This document shows, piece after piece, positions 42,439 through 49,885 of a DNA stretch of 52,795 nucleotides. A model generated the notes under the pieces. It saw only the letters and a list, made by a program, of their open reading frames with translations, ran no database searches and was not told where the DNA came from. The position numbers and the translations under genes are program-made. Source of the stretch: Gallionella sp. (GTDB taxonomy: Bacteria > Pseudomonadota > Gammaproteobacteria > Burkholderiales > Gallionellaceae); assembly GCA_030681375.1 (NCBI GenBank), contig JAUXWM010000007.1, positions 1 to 52,795 of the forward strand, in the 5' to 3' direction. Each line of letters begins with the position of its first letter. Position 1 is the stretch's first letter.

Positions 42439-43671
42439 TTGTCTAAACGTAGAGTTGTTATAACCGGTCTGGGGATCGTATCCCCAGTCGGTATTGGAAT
42501 ACCCACTGCCTGGCAGAATATCGTCGCAGGCAAGTCGGGGATAGTCAAAATATCGCATTTCGATGCGAGTCCCTTTGCCAGTCAGATTGCGGGTGAGGTG
42601 AGTGATTTTGATGTCACACAGTATCTGCCTGCCAAGGATGCGCGCCGTATGGGGCGATTTATCCATTTTGGCCTGGTGGCGGGGATGGAAGCGTTCGCGG
42701 ATTCGGGTCTGGAAGTCACAGAGCAGAATGCGGAACGCATCGGTGTGAATATCGGATCGGGCATCGGCGGCTTGCCGATGATCGAGGATACGCATAACGA
42801 TTACCTCGCCGCCGGTCCGCGCAAGATTTCACCCTTCTTTATTCCTGGCACCATCATTAACATGATTTCCGGCAATCTGTCCGTGATGTACGGATTGAAA
42901 GGCCCGAATCTGGCGATGGTTTCCGCCTGTACGACGGGGACGCATTGCATCGGTGAATCGGCACGCATGATCGAATACGGCGATGCGGATGTGATGATTG
43001 CGGGCGGAGCGGAAGCGACCATAGGCCCGCTGGCGGTTGGCGGCTTTGCTGCTGCGCGCGCACTCAGCACGCGTAACGATGATCCGGCTACGGCCAGTCG
43101 TCCGTGGGACAAAGACAGAGATGGCTTTGTGATCGGCGAAGGCGCGGGCGCGCTGGTGTTGGAAGAGTATGAGCATGCCAAGGCGCGCGGAGCCAGAATT
43201 TATGCTGAAGTAAGCGGTTACGGCATGAGCGGCGATGCCTACCATATCACCTCGCCGAACAGTGACGGCCCCAAGCGCAGCATGCTGAATGCGTTGATGA
43301 ATGCCGGTCTGAATCCGGATCAGGTGCAGTACGTCAATGCGCACGGCACATCGACTCCGCTGGGCGATAAAAACGAGACCGAGGCGATCAAGCTGGCTTT
43401 CGGCGACCATGCCCATAAGCTGGTGGTGAATTCGACCAAGTCCATGACCGGTCATTTGCTGGGCGGTGCGGGCGGTATCGAGTCTATTTTCTCGGTGCTG
43501 GCAATTCATCATCAAATTTCACCACCGACTATCAATATCTTCGAGCAAGACCCGGAGTGCGATCTGGATTATTGTGCAAACACGGCACGTGACATGAAAA
43601 TTAACGTGACCATGAACAATAACTTCGGTTTCGGCGGAACTAACGGTACGCTGGTGTTCAGTAAAGTCTGA
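42439..43671 (+). CDS. fabF: Beta-ketoacyl-ACP synthase II
   Basis: A 410-residue condensing enzyme. The Cys-His-His triad is visible: VSACTTGTHCIG (nucleophile), VNAHGTSTPLGD and STKSMTGHLLGGAG. It opens RRVVITGLGIVSPVG. The start is a TTG at 42439 with GGCGGAG upstream; no nearby ATG fits. It elongates acyl-ACP and adjusts unsaturation with temperature. It ends the acpP-fabF unit: a terminator hairpin follows at 43751. Confidence 0.97.
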   Translation: MSKRRVVITGLGIVSPVGIGIPTAWQNIVAGKSGIVKISHFDASPFASQIAGEVSDFDVTQYLPAKDARRMGRFIHFGLVAGMEAFADSGLEVTEQNAERIGVNIGSGIGGLPMIEDTHNDYLAAGPRKISPFFIPGTIINMISGNLSVMYGLKGPNLAMVSACTTGTHCIGESARMIEYGDADVMIAGGAEATIGPLAVGGFAAARALSTRNDDPATASRPWDKDRDGFVIGEGAGALVLEEYEHAKARGARIYAEVSGYGMSGDAYHITSPNSDGPKRSMLNALMNAGLNPDQVQYVNAHGTSTPLGDKNETEAIKLAFGDHAHKLVVNSTKSMTGHLLGGAGGIESIFSVLAIHHQISPPTINIFEQDPECDLDYCANTARDMKINVTMNNNFGFGGTNGTLVFSKV

Positions 43672-43702
43672 CGCAGTCCTGTTAACGTAAGAAATCTTTC
43701 TA

Positions 43703-43828
43703 TCCACGAAAAGTACGCAAAAACACAAACATCATTCAAAAAATGCAATTCAGGCTGTTAAGTAATAGCCTGTTTTAATATTTGAGCAGGACTTTGATGT
43801 TTTTCGAGAAATTCGTGTTTTTCGTGGA
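43703..43828. repeat. Long imperfect inverted repeat between fabF and pabC
   Basis: TCCACGAAAA (43703-43712) and TTTTCGTGGA (43819-43828) are perfect arms. Further in, ACATCA pairs with TGATGT, and A-rich and T-rich stretches (CAAAAACACAAAC, GTTTTTCGAG) pair in part. The whole looks like a miniature inverted-repeat element about 126 bp long, with the fabF terminator hairpin at its centre. No coding potential is visible. Confidence 0.55.
43751..43776 (+). terminator. Rho-independent terminator after fabF
   Basis: CAGGCT-(10 nt)-AGCCTG followed by TTTT and an AT-rich tail. It lies 79 bp after the fabF stop and in the middle of the 43703-43828 inverted repeat. Confidence 0.6.
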
Positions 43829-43852
43829 CAATGTTTTTTCGGGCTCATTTCT

Positions 43853-44671
43853 ATGCTGGTCAATGGCAAAGCGGGCAATTTGATCAGTATCCGTGATCGC
43901 GGTTTGCTTTATGGCGACGGCGTGTTTCGTACCCTGCGCGGCGAGCAGGGGCGGCCATTACACTGGCCTTTGCATTATCAAAAAATCCAACATGACTGCA
44001 ATGCTCTGGGTATCGCCTGCCCGGACTATGCGCGTCTGTCCGCTGAACTGGCCGGTCTGCTGGCTGACCATCCTGATGGCGTATTCAAACTGATCGTCAC
44101 GCGCGGACAGGCTAAGCGCGGCTACGCGCCATCGCCGCAGACCATACCCCTTCATATCTGGGACGTCGCACCCGTGCCGGAATACCCGGCGAGCTGGGCC
44201 TTGCAGGGCGTGACGTTGGCGCTGTGCGAGCTGCGTCTGGCTTGGCAGCCGCGCCTGGCCGGAATCAAACATCTGAACCGTCTGGAAAACGTGCTGGCCG
44301 CCGCCGAAATTGTCGGTCTGGGCGACTCTGTGGCTGAAGGGTTGTTGCTGGATGCTGATGATAATGTGATTGAAGGTACGCGCAGCAATGTGTTTCTGAT
44401 TTCAGGCGGTCGGCTGATTACGCCGGATTTGGCGCGTTGCGGCGTGGCAGGTGTACAGCGTGATCGCGTGATGGCGTATGCAGGGGAAATCGGCATGGCG
44501 GTCGAGGTGCGCGATGTCAAACTGGATGAACTGCGTGGCGCAGATGAGGTGTTTTTAAGCAGCAGCGTATTCGGCTTGTGGTCGGTGTCTCGCTTCGAAC
44601 AGCAACAGTGGACAGGCTTGGATTATGTACTGCGGATACGCGCCGGGCTGGCGGGCGAGGTGAACGCATGA
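43853..44671 (+). CDS. pabC: Aminodeoxychorismate lyase
   Basis: A 272-residue fold-type IV PLP enzyme producing 4-aminobenzoate for folate. Family blocks are RDRGLLYGDGVFRTLRG, the PLP lysine in AGIKHLNRLENVLAA, and EGTRSNVFLISGGRLITPDL. It overlaps mltG by 4 bp (ATGA). The gene begins just after the inverted repeat region, so its promoter probably lies in or right beside that element. Confidence 0.93.
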   Translation: MLVNGKAGNLISIRDRGLLYGDGVFRTLRGEQGRPLHWPLHYQKIQHDCNALGIACPDYARLSAELAGLLADHPDGVFKLIVTRGQAKRGYAPSPQTIPLHIWDVAPVPEYPASWALQGVTLALCELRLAWQPRLAGIKHLNRLENVLAAAEIVGLGDSVAEGLLLDADDNVIEGTRSNVFLISGGRLITPDLARCGVAGVQRDRVMAYAGEIGMAVEVRDVKLDELRGADEVFLSSSVFGLWSVSRFEQQQWTGLDYVLRIRAGLAGEVNA

Positions 44672-45645
44672 TGCGTAAATTAAAGGTATTGCTGCTGTTA
44701 TTGATGCTGGCTTGCGTTGGCCTGGCTTATTATGCCTACAGCCCGTTGGCGCCAGCGAAGCTGCCATTGGAATTCACCCTGAATCAGGGCAGCAGCCTGA
44801 GCGCGGTCGCGCGCCAATTTGAACGCGAAGGCCTGCTGGAGTCGCCTCGATTATTCGTAGCCTTTGCGCGCCTGCTGGGTCGGGCCGGACAAATCAAGGC
44901 GGGCGTCTATCAGTTGGATCAGCCGGTTAGCCGCATGGAATTGCTGACAATGATCACACGGGGCAATGTCAGCAAGAGCCAGATCACCCTCATCGAAGGC
45001 TGGAATTTCAGGCAGTTGCGCAATATGCTTAATGCCAGTCCGAATCTGCGGCATGACACGCTCAATCTGTCTGACAGCGAAATATTGCAGCGCATCGGCG
45101 CGCCCGAAAGCCACCCCGAGGGGCTGTTTTTCCCGGAAACCTACCATATTGCCGCAGGCGGCAGCGACATCGAACTGCTGAAAGTCGCCTATCGTCTGAT
45201 GCAGCAACGCCTGAATGAAGCCTGGCAGGCGCGCAGCCCGGACTTGCCTCTGGAAACCCCCTATCAGGCGCTGATACTGGCTTCCATCGTGGAGAAGGAA
45301 ACCGGCGCGGCGAGTGATCGACCCATGATAGCCGGTGTGTTTGTCAATCGCCTGCGCATCCGCATGATGCTGCAAACCGACCCGACGGTGATTTACGGAA
45401 TGGGAGAAAAATTTGACGGCAATCTGCGCCGCCGTGATCTGACCAGCGACACCCCGTACAATACCTATACCCGTGGCGGACTGCCGCCCACACCGATCGC
45501 CATGCCGGGACGAGATGCGCTGCATGCCGCGCTGCACCCCGCCAGCACCAATGCCTTATACTTCGTCGCGCGCGGCGATGGCAGCTCGAAATTTTCCAGT
45601 AATCTGAACGCACATAACCAGGCGGTGAACAGGTACCAGAAATGA
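44668..45645 (+). CDS. mltG: Endolytic murein transglycosylase MltG
   Basis: A 325-residue inner-membrane enzyme. One N-terminal helix ([18 protein letters not shown]) is followed by a LysM-like region ([20 protein letters not shown]) and the catalytic domain. The catalytic glutamate is in [13 protein letters not shown], with [30 protein letters not shown] and [13 protein letters not shown]. It cuts nascent glycan strands and sets chain length. The start at 44668 overlaps pabC by 4 bp and the end overlaps tmk by 4 bp, so the run is translationally coupled. Confidence 0.96.
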   Translation: MMRKLKVLLLLLMLACVGLAYYAYSPLAPAKLPLEFTLNQGSSLSAVARQFEREGLLESPRLFVAFARLLGRAGQIKAGVYQLDQPVSRMELLTMITRGNVSKSQITLIEGWNFRQLRNMLNASPNLRHDTLNLSDSEILQRIGAPESHPEGLFFPETYHIAAGGSDIELLKVAYRLMQQRLNEAWQARSPDLPLETPYQALILASIVEKETGAASDRPMIAGVFVNRLRIRMMLQTDPTVIYGMGEKFDGNLRRRDLTSDTPYNTYTRGGLPPTPIAMPGRDALHAALHPASTNALYFVARGDGSSKFSSNLNAHNQAVNRYQK

Positions 45646-46244
45646 ACAAATTTATTACTTTTGAAGGCGTGGACGGGGCGGGGAAGAGCACGCATTTGGC
45701 GTGGTTTGCCGATGCCTTGCGGCAGCGTGGCGCGGATGTGATTGTGACACGCGAGCCGGGTGGCACACCGTTGGGCGAAGCTTTGCGCGAAATGCTGCTC
45801 AATCAGTCCATGAGCATCGGCACAGAAGCGATGCTGATGTTTGCGGCGCGTCTTGAGCATGTCGAACAGGTCATCAAGCCCGCGCTGGCGGCCGGCAAGT
45901 GGGTGATTTCCGATCGTTTTTCCGATGCCAGTTTTGCCTATCAGGGCGGCGGTCGCGGCATGGACTGGGAAAAACTCAGGCAACTGGAACAATGGGTGCA
46001 CCCCGATTTGCAGCCGGACTTGACACTGTTTTTCGATGTGCCGGTGGAGGTCGCGCGGCAACGCCTGTCCAATAATGTGAGTCTGGATCGCTTCGAACAG
46101 GAACAGGATGCGTTCTTCGAGCGGGTGCGCGCCGGGTATCACCGGCGTGTGGCAGAAAATCCGCAACGCTACGCGGTGATCGATGCGGCGCAGACGCTGG
46201 ATGCGGTGCAGCGGCAGTTGGCCGCAATTATCGAGTCGATTTGA
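45642..46244 (+). CDS. tmk: Thymidylate kinase
   Basis: A 200-residue kinase forming dTDP from dTMP. The P-loop [12 protein letters not shown], the [12 protein letters not shown] segment (DRx-equivalent) and [17 protein letters not shown] are diagnostic, and the LID region is present. It is coupled to mltG and followed by holB, the usual order. Confidence 0.97.
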   Translation: MNKFITFEGVDGAGKSTHLAWFADALRQRGADVIVTREPGGTPLGEALREMLLNQSMSIGTEAMLMFAARLEHVEQVIKPALAAGKWVISDRFSDASFAYQGGGRGMDWEKLRQLEQWVHPDLQPDLTLFFDVPVEVARQRLSNNVSLDRFEQEQDAFFERVRAGYHRRVAENPQRYAVIDAAQTLDAVQRQLAAIIESI

Positions 46245-46246
46245 AT

Positions 46247-47236
46247 ATGAACGAACTCTACCCCTGGCAGCAAGACGACTGGGCGCGTTTGCAGGCCTTG
46301 CGCGCACGCGCCTCGCAGGGCTTGTTGTTTCAGGGGCAGAAGGGCGTGGGCAAGCTGAGCCTTGCGCTGAACTTCGCCCGTGCCTTGTTGTGCCAGCATC
46401 CGCTGGCTAATGGCTTTGCCTGTGGCGTGTGTCCCTCCTGCCACTGGTTTCTTCAGGGTACGCATCCGGATTTCCGTTTTTTGCAACCCGAATCCGAAAC
46501 CGAGGAAGTCGAGGCAGGCAAGAAACCCAGTCGTCAAATTTCGGTAGATCAGATTCGTGGCTTGGCTGATTTTCTGGGCATGAGCGCGCATCAGGGCGGT
46601 CGGCGGGTGGTTATCGTCCACCCGGCGGAGGCCATGAATGCAAATGCGGCCAATGCCTTGCTGAAGAGTCTGGAAGAGCCTCCTGCCGGTCTGTTGTTCA
46701 TCCTGGTGACGCACAAGCCGCAGCAGTTGCTGCCTACCCTGCTAAGCCGTTGCCTGGTATTTAGTCTGGCTGCACCGGATGCGTCCACGGCTACGCGCTG
46801 GCTGGCGGGGCAGGGAGTGAAAAATCCCGTCGATGCGCTGGCGATTGCCGGATTTTCACCCTTGCAGGCGTTGCAGGGTGCGGAACAAAACGGTATCGAT
46901 GCGCGCGATAAGTTGTTGCGCGGCGTAAAGCAACCGGTGACGCTGGACGTGTTCGCGCTGACCGATGCATTGCAGAAGACCGAGCAGGTGGAGATTGTGC
47001 AGTGGTTGCAACAATGGAGTCATGACCTGACTTCGATGAAGCTTACGGGGCGCTTGCGCTATCATCCGGCAGACGAGGCGCTTATCCGGAAGCTGGTTGC
47101 GCCGCTTGATCCGCTGAATCTGGTACGCCTGCAAAAATACCTGCAAACGGCGAAACGCGAATCGCAACACACGCTGAATCCTAAACTTTTCATCGAATCG
47201 CTTTTGTTAACCTATTGTCAATTGATGCACGTGTAA
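46247..47236 (+). CDS. holB: DNA polymerase III subunit delta prime
   Basis: A 329-residue clamp-loader subunit. It opens LYPWQQDDW, contains GLLFQGQKGVGKLSLALNFARALL (a modified P-loop), a zinc module CGVCPSCHWF, and the AAA+ segment VVIVHPAEAMNANAANALLKSLEEPPAGLLFILVT with the SRC-type end LLSRCLVFSL. The start ATG at 46247 lies 2 bp after the tmk stop. In many beta-proteobacteria a pilZ gene follows holB, but here tatD comes directly after. Confidence 0.95.
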   Translation: MNELYPWQQDDWARLQALRARASQGLLFQGQKGVGKLSLALNFARALLCQHPLANGFACGVCPSCHWFLQGTHPDFRFLQPESETEEVEAGKKPSRQISVDQIRGLADFLGMSAHQGGRRVVIVHPAEAMNANAANALLKSLEEPPAGLLFILVTHKPQQLLPTLLSRCLVFSLAAPDASTATRWLAGQGVKNPVDALAIAGFSPLQALQGAEQNGIDARDKLLRGVKQPVTLDVFALTDALQKTEQVEIVQWLQQWSHDLTSMKLTGRLRYHPADEALIRKLVAPLDPLNLVRLQKYLQTAKRESQHTLNPKLFIESLLLTYCQLMHV

Positions 47237-47238
47237 CC

Positions 47239-48003
47239 ATGCCTTTTATAGATTCTCATTGCCATATCAATTTCCACGAGTTGTCAGAAAATATCGGCGA
47301 CGTGCTGGCTAAAATGCGGCAAAACGATGTGCTGAGCGCGTTATGCGTATCAGTCAATCTGGCCGATTTTCCGCAGGTGCTCAAGCTCGCTGAAGATTAT
47401 CCGAATATCTATGCCTCGGTGGGCGTACATCCGGATTACGAGAATGTTGAAGAACCGTCTGTCGAACATCTGGTTGCGTTGGCCTGCCACCCGAAAATTA
47501 TCGCGATAGGCGAGACGGGGCTTGATTATTACCGCCTGAGCGGTGATCTGGATTGGCAGCGCGCACGCTTTCGCAATCACATCCGCGCCTCGCGTATATG
47601 CGGCAAGCCGCTGATCATCCATACGCGCAGCGCTGCCGAGGATACGCTGCGCATCATGGCGGAGGAGGGCGCGGCTGAGGCGGGCGGCGTGATGCACTGT
47701 TTCACCGAGAACTGGGAGGTAGCGGAAGCTGCGCTGGCAATGGGATTCTATATCTCGTTTTCCGGCATTGTTACCTTCAAGAACGCACTGCAGATCAAGG
47801 ATGTCGCGCGGCGCGTACCACTGGATCGTATGCTGATCGAAACAGACGCGCCTTATCTCGCACCTGTGCCTTATCGCGGCAAACTCAATCAACCGGCGTA
47901 TGTGAAACATGTGGCCGAAGAAATCGCCTTGTTGCGCGGTATCAGCGTGGAGGAAGTGGGTTTGCGCACCAGTGAGAACTTTGCACGCTTATTTCGCCTG
48001 TAG
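47239..48003 (+). CDS. TatD-family metal-dependent deoxyribonuclease (YcfH-like)
   Basis: A 254-residue TIM-barrel hydrolase. Metal ligands are visible in FIDSHCHINF (HxH), AIGETGLDYYR (Glu), LIIHTRSA (His), MHCFTENWE (His) and LIETDAPYLAP (Asp). It is the TatD/YcfH type with presumed 3'-5' exonuclease or DNA-repair activity. The start ATG at 47239 lies 2 bp after the holB stop. It is the last protein gene before the tRNA cluster. Confidence 0.95.
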   Translation: MPFIDSHCHINFHELSENIGDVLAKMRQNDVLSALCVSVNLADFPQVLKLAEDYPNIYASVGVHPDYENVEEPSVEHLVALACHPKIIAIGETGLDYYRLSGDLDWQRARFRNHIRASRICGKPLIIHTRSAAEDTLRIMAEEGAAEAGGVMHCFTENWEVAEAALAMGFYISFSGIVTFKNALQIKDVARRVPLDRMLIETDAPYLAPVPYRGKLNQPAYVKHVAEEIALLRGISVEEVGLRTSENFARLFRL

Positions 48004-48016
48004 TGAGCAAAAAATC

Positions 48017-48044
48017 TTGACAGAAATTCTGAACCCCCTATAAT
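48017..48044 (+). promoter_or_regulatory. tRNA promoter, perfect consensus boxes
   Basis: TTGACA (48017-48022), a 16-bp spacer and TATAAT (48039-48044) match the sigma-70 consensus exactly, 15 bp before the first tRNA. A GC-containing discriminator (TCGCGCC) follows, as expected for stringently controlled stable RNA promoters. Confidence 0.88.
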
Positions 48045-48058
48045 TCGCGCCTCGCAAT

Positions 48059-48134
48059 GCGGGAGTAGCTCAGTTGGTAGAGCGATACCTTGCCAAGGTA
48101 TAGGTCGAGAGTTCGAGCCTCTTCTCCCGCTCCA
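48059..48134 (+). tRNA. tRNA-Gly(GCC), copy 1
   Basis: A 76-nt cloverleaf with acceptor GCGGGAG/CTCCCGC, anticodon GCC at 48092-48094, GTTCGAGCC T-arm and encoded CCA end. It is identical in sequence to the copy at 48176-48251. Confidence 0.98.
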
Positions 48135-48175
48135 GTTTCACCGGAGTTAAGTTTCACGTTTTGCGATGCTCCAAT

Positions 48176-48251
48176 GCGGGAGTAGCTCAGTTGGTAGAGC
48201 GATACCTTGCCAAGGTATAGGTCGAGAGTTCGAGCCTCTTCTCCCGCTCCA
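48176..48251 (+). tRNA. tRNA-Gly(GCC), copy 2
   Basis: Same 76-nt sequence as copy 1, anticodon GCC at 48209-48211, CCA encoded. The 41-bp spacer between copies has no promoter; both are probably processed from one transcript. Confidence 0.98.
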
Positions 48252-48256
48252 CATTC

Positions 48257-48281
48257 AAGGGAAAGCATCAGGCTTTCCCTT
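48257..48281 (+). terminator. Terminator-like hairpin after the tRNA-Gly pair
   Basis: AAGGGAAAGC-atcag-GCTTTCCCTT is a perfect 10-bp stem followed by ATTTATTT. It should end many tRNA-Gly transcripts, leaving tRNA-Cys and tRNA-Leu to read-through or to a weak promoter I could not identify. Confidence 0.7.
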
Positions 48282-48309
48282 ATTTATTTCAAAGCGTGCT
48301 TTGAAGCAC

Positions 48310-48383
48310 GGTGCGTTAGCAAATCGGTTATGCCCCGGATTGCAAATCCGGTTAGCCCAGTTCGACTCTGGGACGCACCTCCA
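48310..48383 (+). tRNA. tRNA-Cys(GCA)
   Basis: A 74-nt cloverleaf with acceptor GGTGCGT/ACGCACC, anticodon GCA at 48342-48344 and encoded CCA. A short hairpin, CGTGCTT-tg-AAGCACG, abuts its 5' end. Confidence 0.97.
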
Positions 48384-48395
48384 TACAAAATACCC

Positions 48396-48484
48396 GCCCG
48401 GGTGGTGAAATTGGTAGACACAACGGACTTAAAATCCGTCGGGGAGCGATCTCCGTACCGGTTCGATTCCGGTCCTGGGCACCA
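48396..48484 (+). tRNA. tRNA-Leu(UAA)
   Basis: An 89-nt class II tRNA with acceptor GCCCGGG/CCTGGGC (one G-T pair), anticodon TAA at 48430-48432, a long variable arm and encoded CCA. The foreign mobilization region begins right after its 3' end, so this gene is the probable attachment site. Confidence 0.97.
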
Positions 48485-48754
48485 AATAAGTTATTTATTT
48501 CAATTGATTGGGTGATTTTTTAATTACCTGGTATTACAACTCATTACACGAGATAACAGTAGTTCTTTGCTTTCAACTGTCCCAAGAGTGTCCCAAATAT
48601 CATATTTTGCCTAAAATGATATTGTCTTGTTTCTGCAATAAGCAGCAGCACACCAGACATTACAGAACATATCTACTGATGCTTTAATGCGTTGGCGTGC
48701 TAATTTTCTATCTTGTGTGCTAACAATCTATTACAAAAAATTACATGAAAATAC

Positions 48755-48783
48755 TTGCAAAATTTATCTTGCTTAAAGATAAT
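48755..48783 (+). promoter_or_regulatory. Promoter of the mobilization operon with operator-like palindrome
   Basis: TTGCAA (48755-48760), a 17-bp spacer and GATAAT (48778-48783) form a good promoter. A perfect inverted repeat, TTATCTT-gctta-AAGATAA (48764-48782), covers the spacer end and the -10 box and could bind a repressor, perhaps one of the two small DNA-binding proteins downstream. Confidence 0.55.
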
Positions 48784-48835
48784 AGCAATCACGAACGAGC
48801 AGGCAGTCAAATCTACTGCACAAAAGAATTTGTGT

Positions 48836-48876
48836 AGGATCGAGAGGTGGGATCTCTCAAGTAGCAAATGCCCATG
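48836..48876 (+). other. oriT: Candidate oriT (IncQ/MobQ-like)
   Basis: An inverted repeat GAGAG-gtgggat-CTCTC (48842-48858) is followed by AAGTAGCAAATGCCCATG. In RSF1010/R1162 oriT, as I recall it, an inverted repeat is followed by a nick region containing AAATGCGCCC; here AAATGCCCAT occupies the same place. It lies upstream of a MobA gene closely resembling the RSF1010 relaxase. The match is by eye and short. Confidence 0.5.
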
Positions 48877-48970
48877 ATTTGATTAGAACGTCGGAAATGA
48901 GGAACACCGACAACCGAGCAAGACGGTATCTTGTGACACACCACCTGCCTACCGGCATTCTGCAAAAGTG

Positions 48971-48998
48971 AGTGTGTATCCGAACGAGGATACACACT
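48971..48998 (+). promoter_or_regulatory. 11-bp perfect palindrome abutting a start codon
   Basis: AGTGTGTATCC (48971-48981) and GGATACACACT (48988-48998) pair perfectly around gaacga, and the ATG of the next gene starts at 48999. The ribosome-binding GAGGA (48986-48990) spans the loop and the first stem bases. In RNA this would sequester the site; in DNA it is a good operator. Confidence 0.65.
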
Positions 48999-49415
48999 AT
49001 GCATTCAAAATCAGTATTATCGTTTCTCGATGTAGCCAAAGATTTATCATACCCAACCCCTGAGTCAGCGTATGTTGCAAGATTACGCGGCTTGTTTCCC
49101 GTGCGCGTCAGAAAAATCGGCAGCAAACTTGTCTGCTTCAATGTTGATTTAGAGAAGTATCTTGATGACGGCGAATCACAAGCACACCTAAGTGTTTCAG
49201 CGATCAAACGTAAATCAACAACGGTAGGTCGTCCAAAAAAGTCAGAGACTTTGGAGGCGAGGAAACGCGGCATTTCAGTCCCTGAATTGCGCTCGGCAGG
49301 CAATGTTGTGGAAACAATTGATACCTCGATTGTAAAACGCAAACGTGGTCGTCCAACAAATGCTGAACGTGCCGGACGGGTTGCGGTGGTTGAAGGTGCT
49401 GGAGGTGCGTTATGA
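48999..49415 (+). CDS. Excisionase-like/AT-hook DNA-binding protein
   Basis: A 138-residue protein. The first 65 residues (SVLSFLDVAKDLSYPTPESA, then YVARLRGLFPVRVRKIGSKL and VCFNVDLEKYLDDG) look like a small winged-helix or excisionase-like domain. Two AT-hook-type motifs follow, VGRPKK and KRKRGRPT, on a basic linker. The start ATG at 48999 has GAGGA 8 nt upstream, inside a palindrome. It overlaps the next gene by 4 bp. It may bind oriT or its own promoter, in the place MobC holds near IncQ oriT, but no MobC homology is visible. Function is inferred. Confidence 0.7.
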   Translation: MHSKSVLSFLDVAKDLSYPTPESAYVARLRGLFPVRVRKIGSKLVCFNVDLEKYLDDGESQAHLSVSAIKRKSTTVGRPKKSETLEARKRGISVPELRSAGNVVETIDTSIVKRKRGRPTNAERAGRVAVVEGAGGAL

Positions 49416-49885
49416 GTATGATCCGCACTCATACCAAAGCATGGGAATCTGTTCCTCGTGCTGCGGCAGAAGATTTGCGTCTTTCATGTCAAACGCGGGG
49501 AGTATTATTTTGGCTATTGACACGTCCGTCAGATTGGTGCGTTCGAATTGACCCGATGATGCGACTTACCGGAATAACGAAACACACATGGCCAAAAATC
49601 CGTGACGAGCTAATCAAGGCAGGCTATTTGGTTGCAAAAAAAGGCAGAACTGTCGCGGGGAAAATTACCTGGAATTTCGATGTATATTCCATATCAATCA
49701 TCGAACCATCACCCGATTTACCGGGGGTGGTTAAACCATCGATGGTAAAGCGGGTGACTACTGATACACGAAGAACTAATACGGCAATTACAGAAGAAGC
49801 ACACACCCGCCCCCCACACCTCGGGGAGCGAAAGAAAGTCAAAACCAAAGTAAGTGGCAGGTTAGAAAGCGGGGTGGCAGCATGA
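49412..49885 (+). CDS. Winged-helix DNA-binding protein of the mobilization operon
   Basis: A 157-residue protein. The middle (WCVRIDPMMRLTGITKHTWP then KIRDELIKAGYLVAKKGRTV, and a beta wing AGKITWNFDVYSI) has the layout of a helix-turn-helix replication or plasmid regulator domain. The C-terminal 50 residues are basic and disordered-looking (RRTNTAITEEAHTRPPH and on). It overlaps its neighbours by 4 bp on each side (ATGA both times), so all three genes form one coupled unit. It could recruit the relaxase or regulate copy number. I do not recognise a specific family. Confidence 0.7.
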   Translation: MSMIRTHTKAWESVPRAAAEDLRLSCQTRGVLFWLLTRPSDWCVRIDPMMRLTGITKHTWPKIRDELIKAGYLVAKKGRTVAGKITWNFDVYSISIIEPSPDLPGVVKPSMVKRVTTDTRRTNTAITEEAHTRPPHLGERKKVKTKVSGRLESGVAA

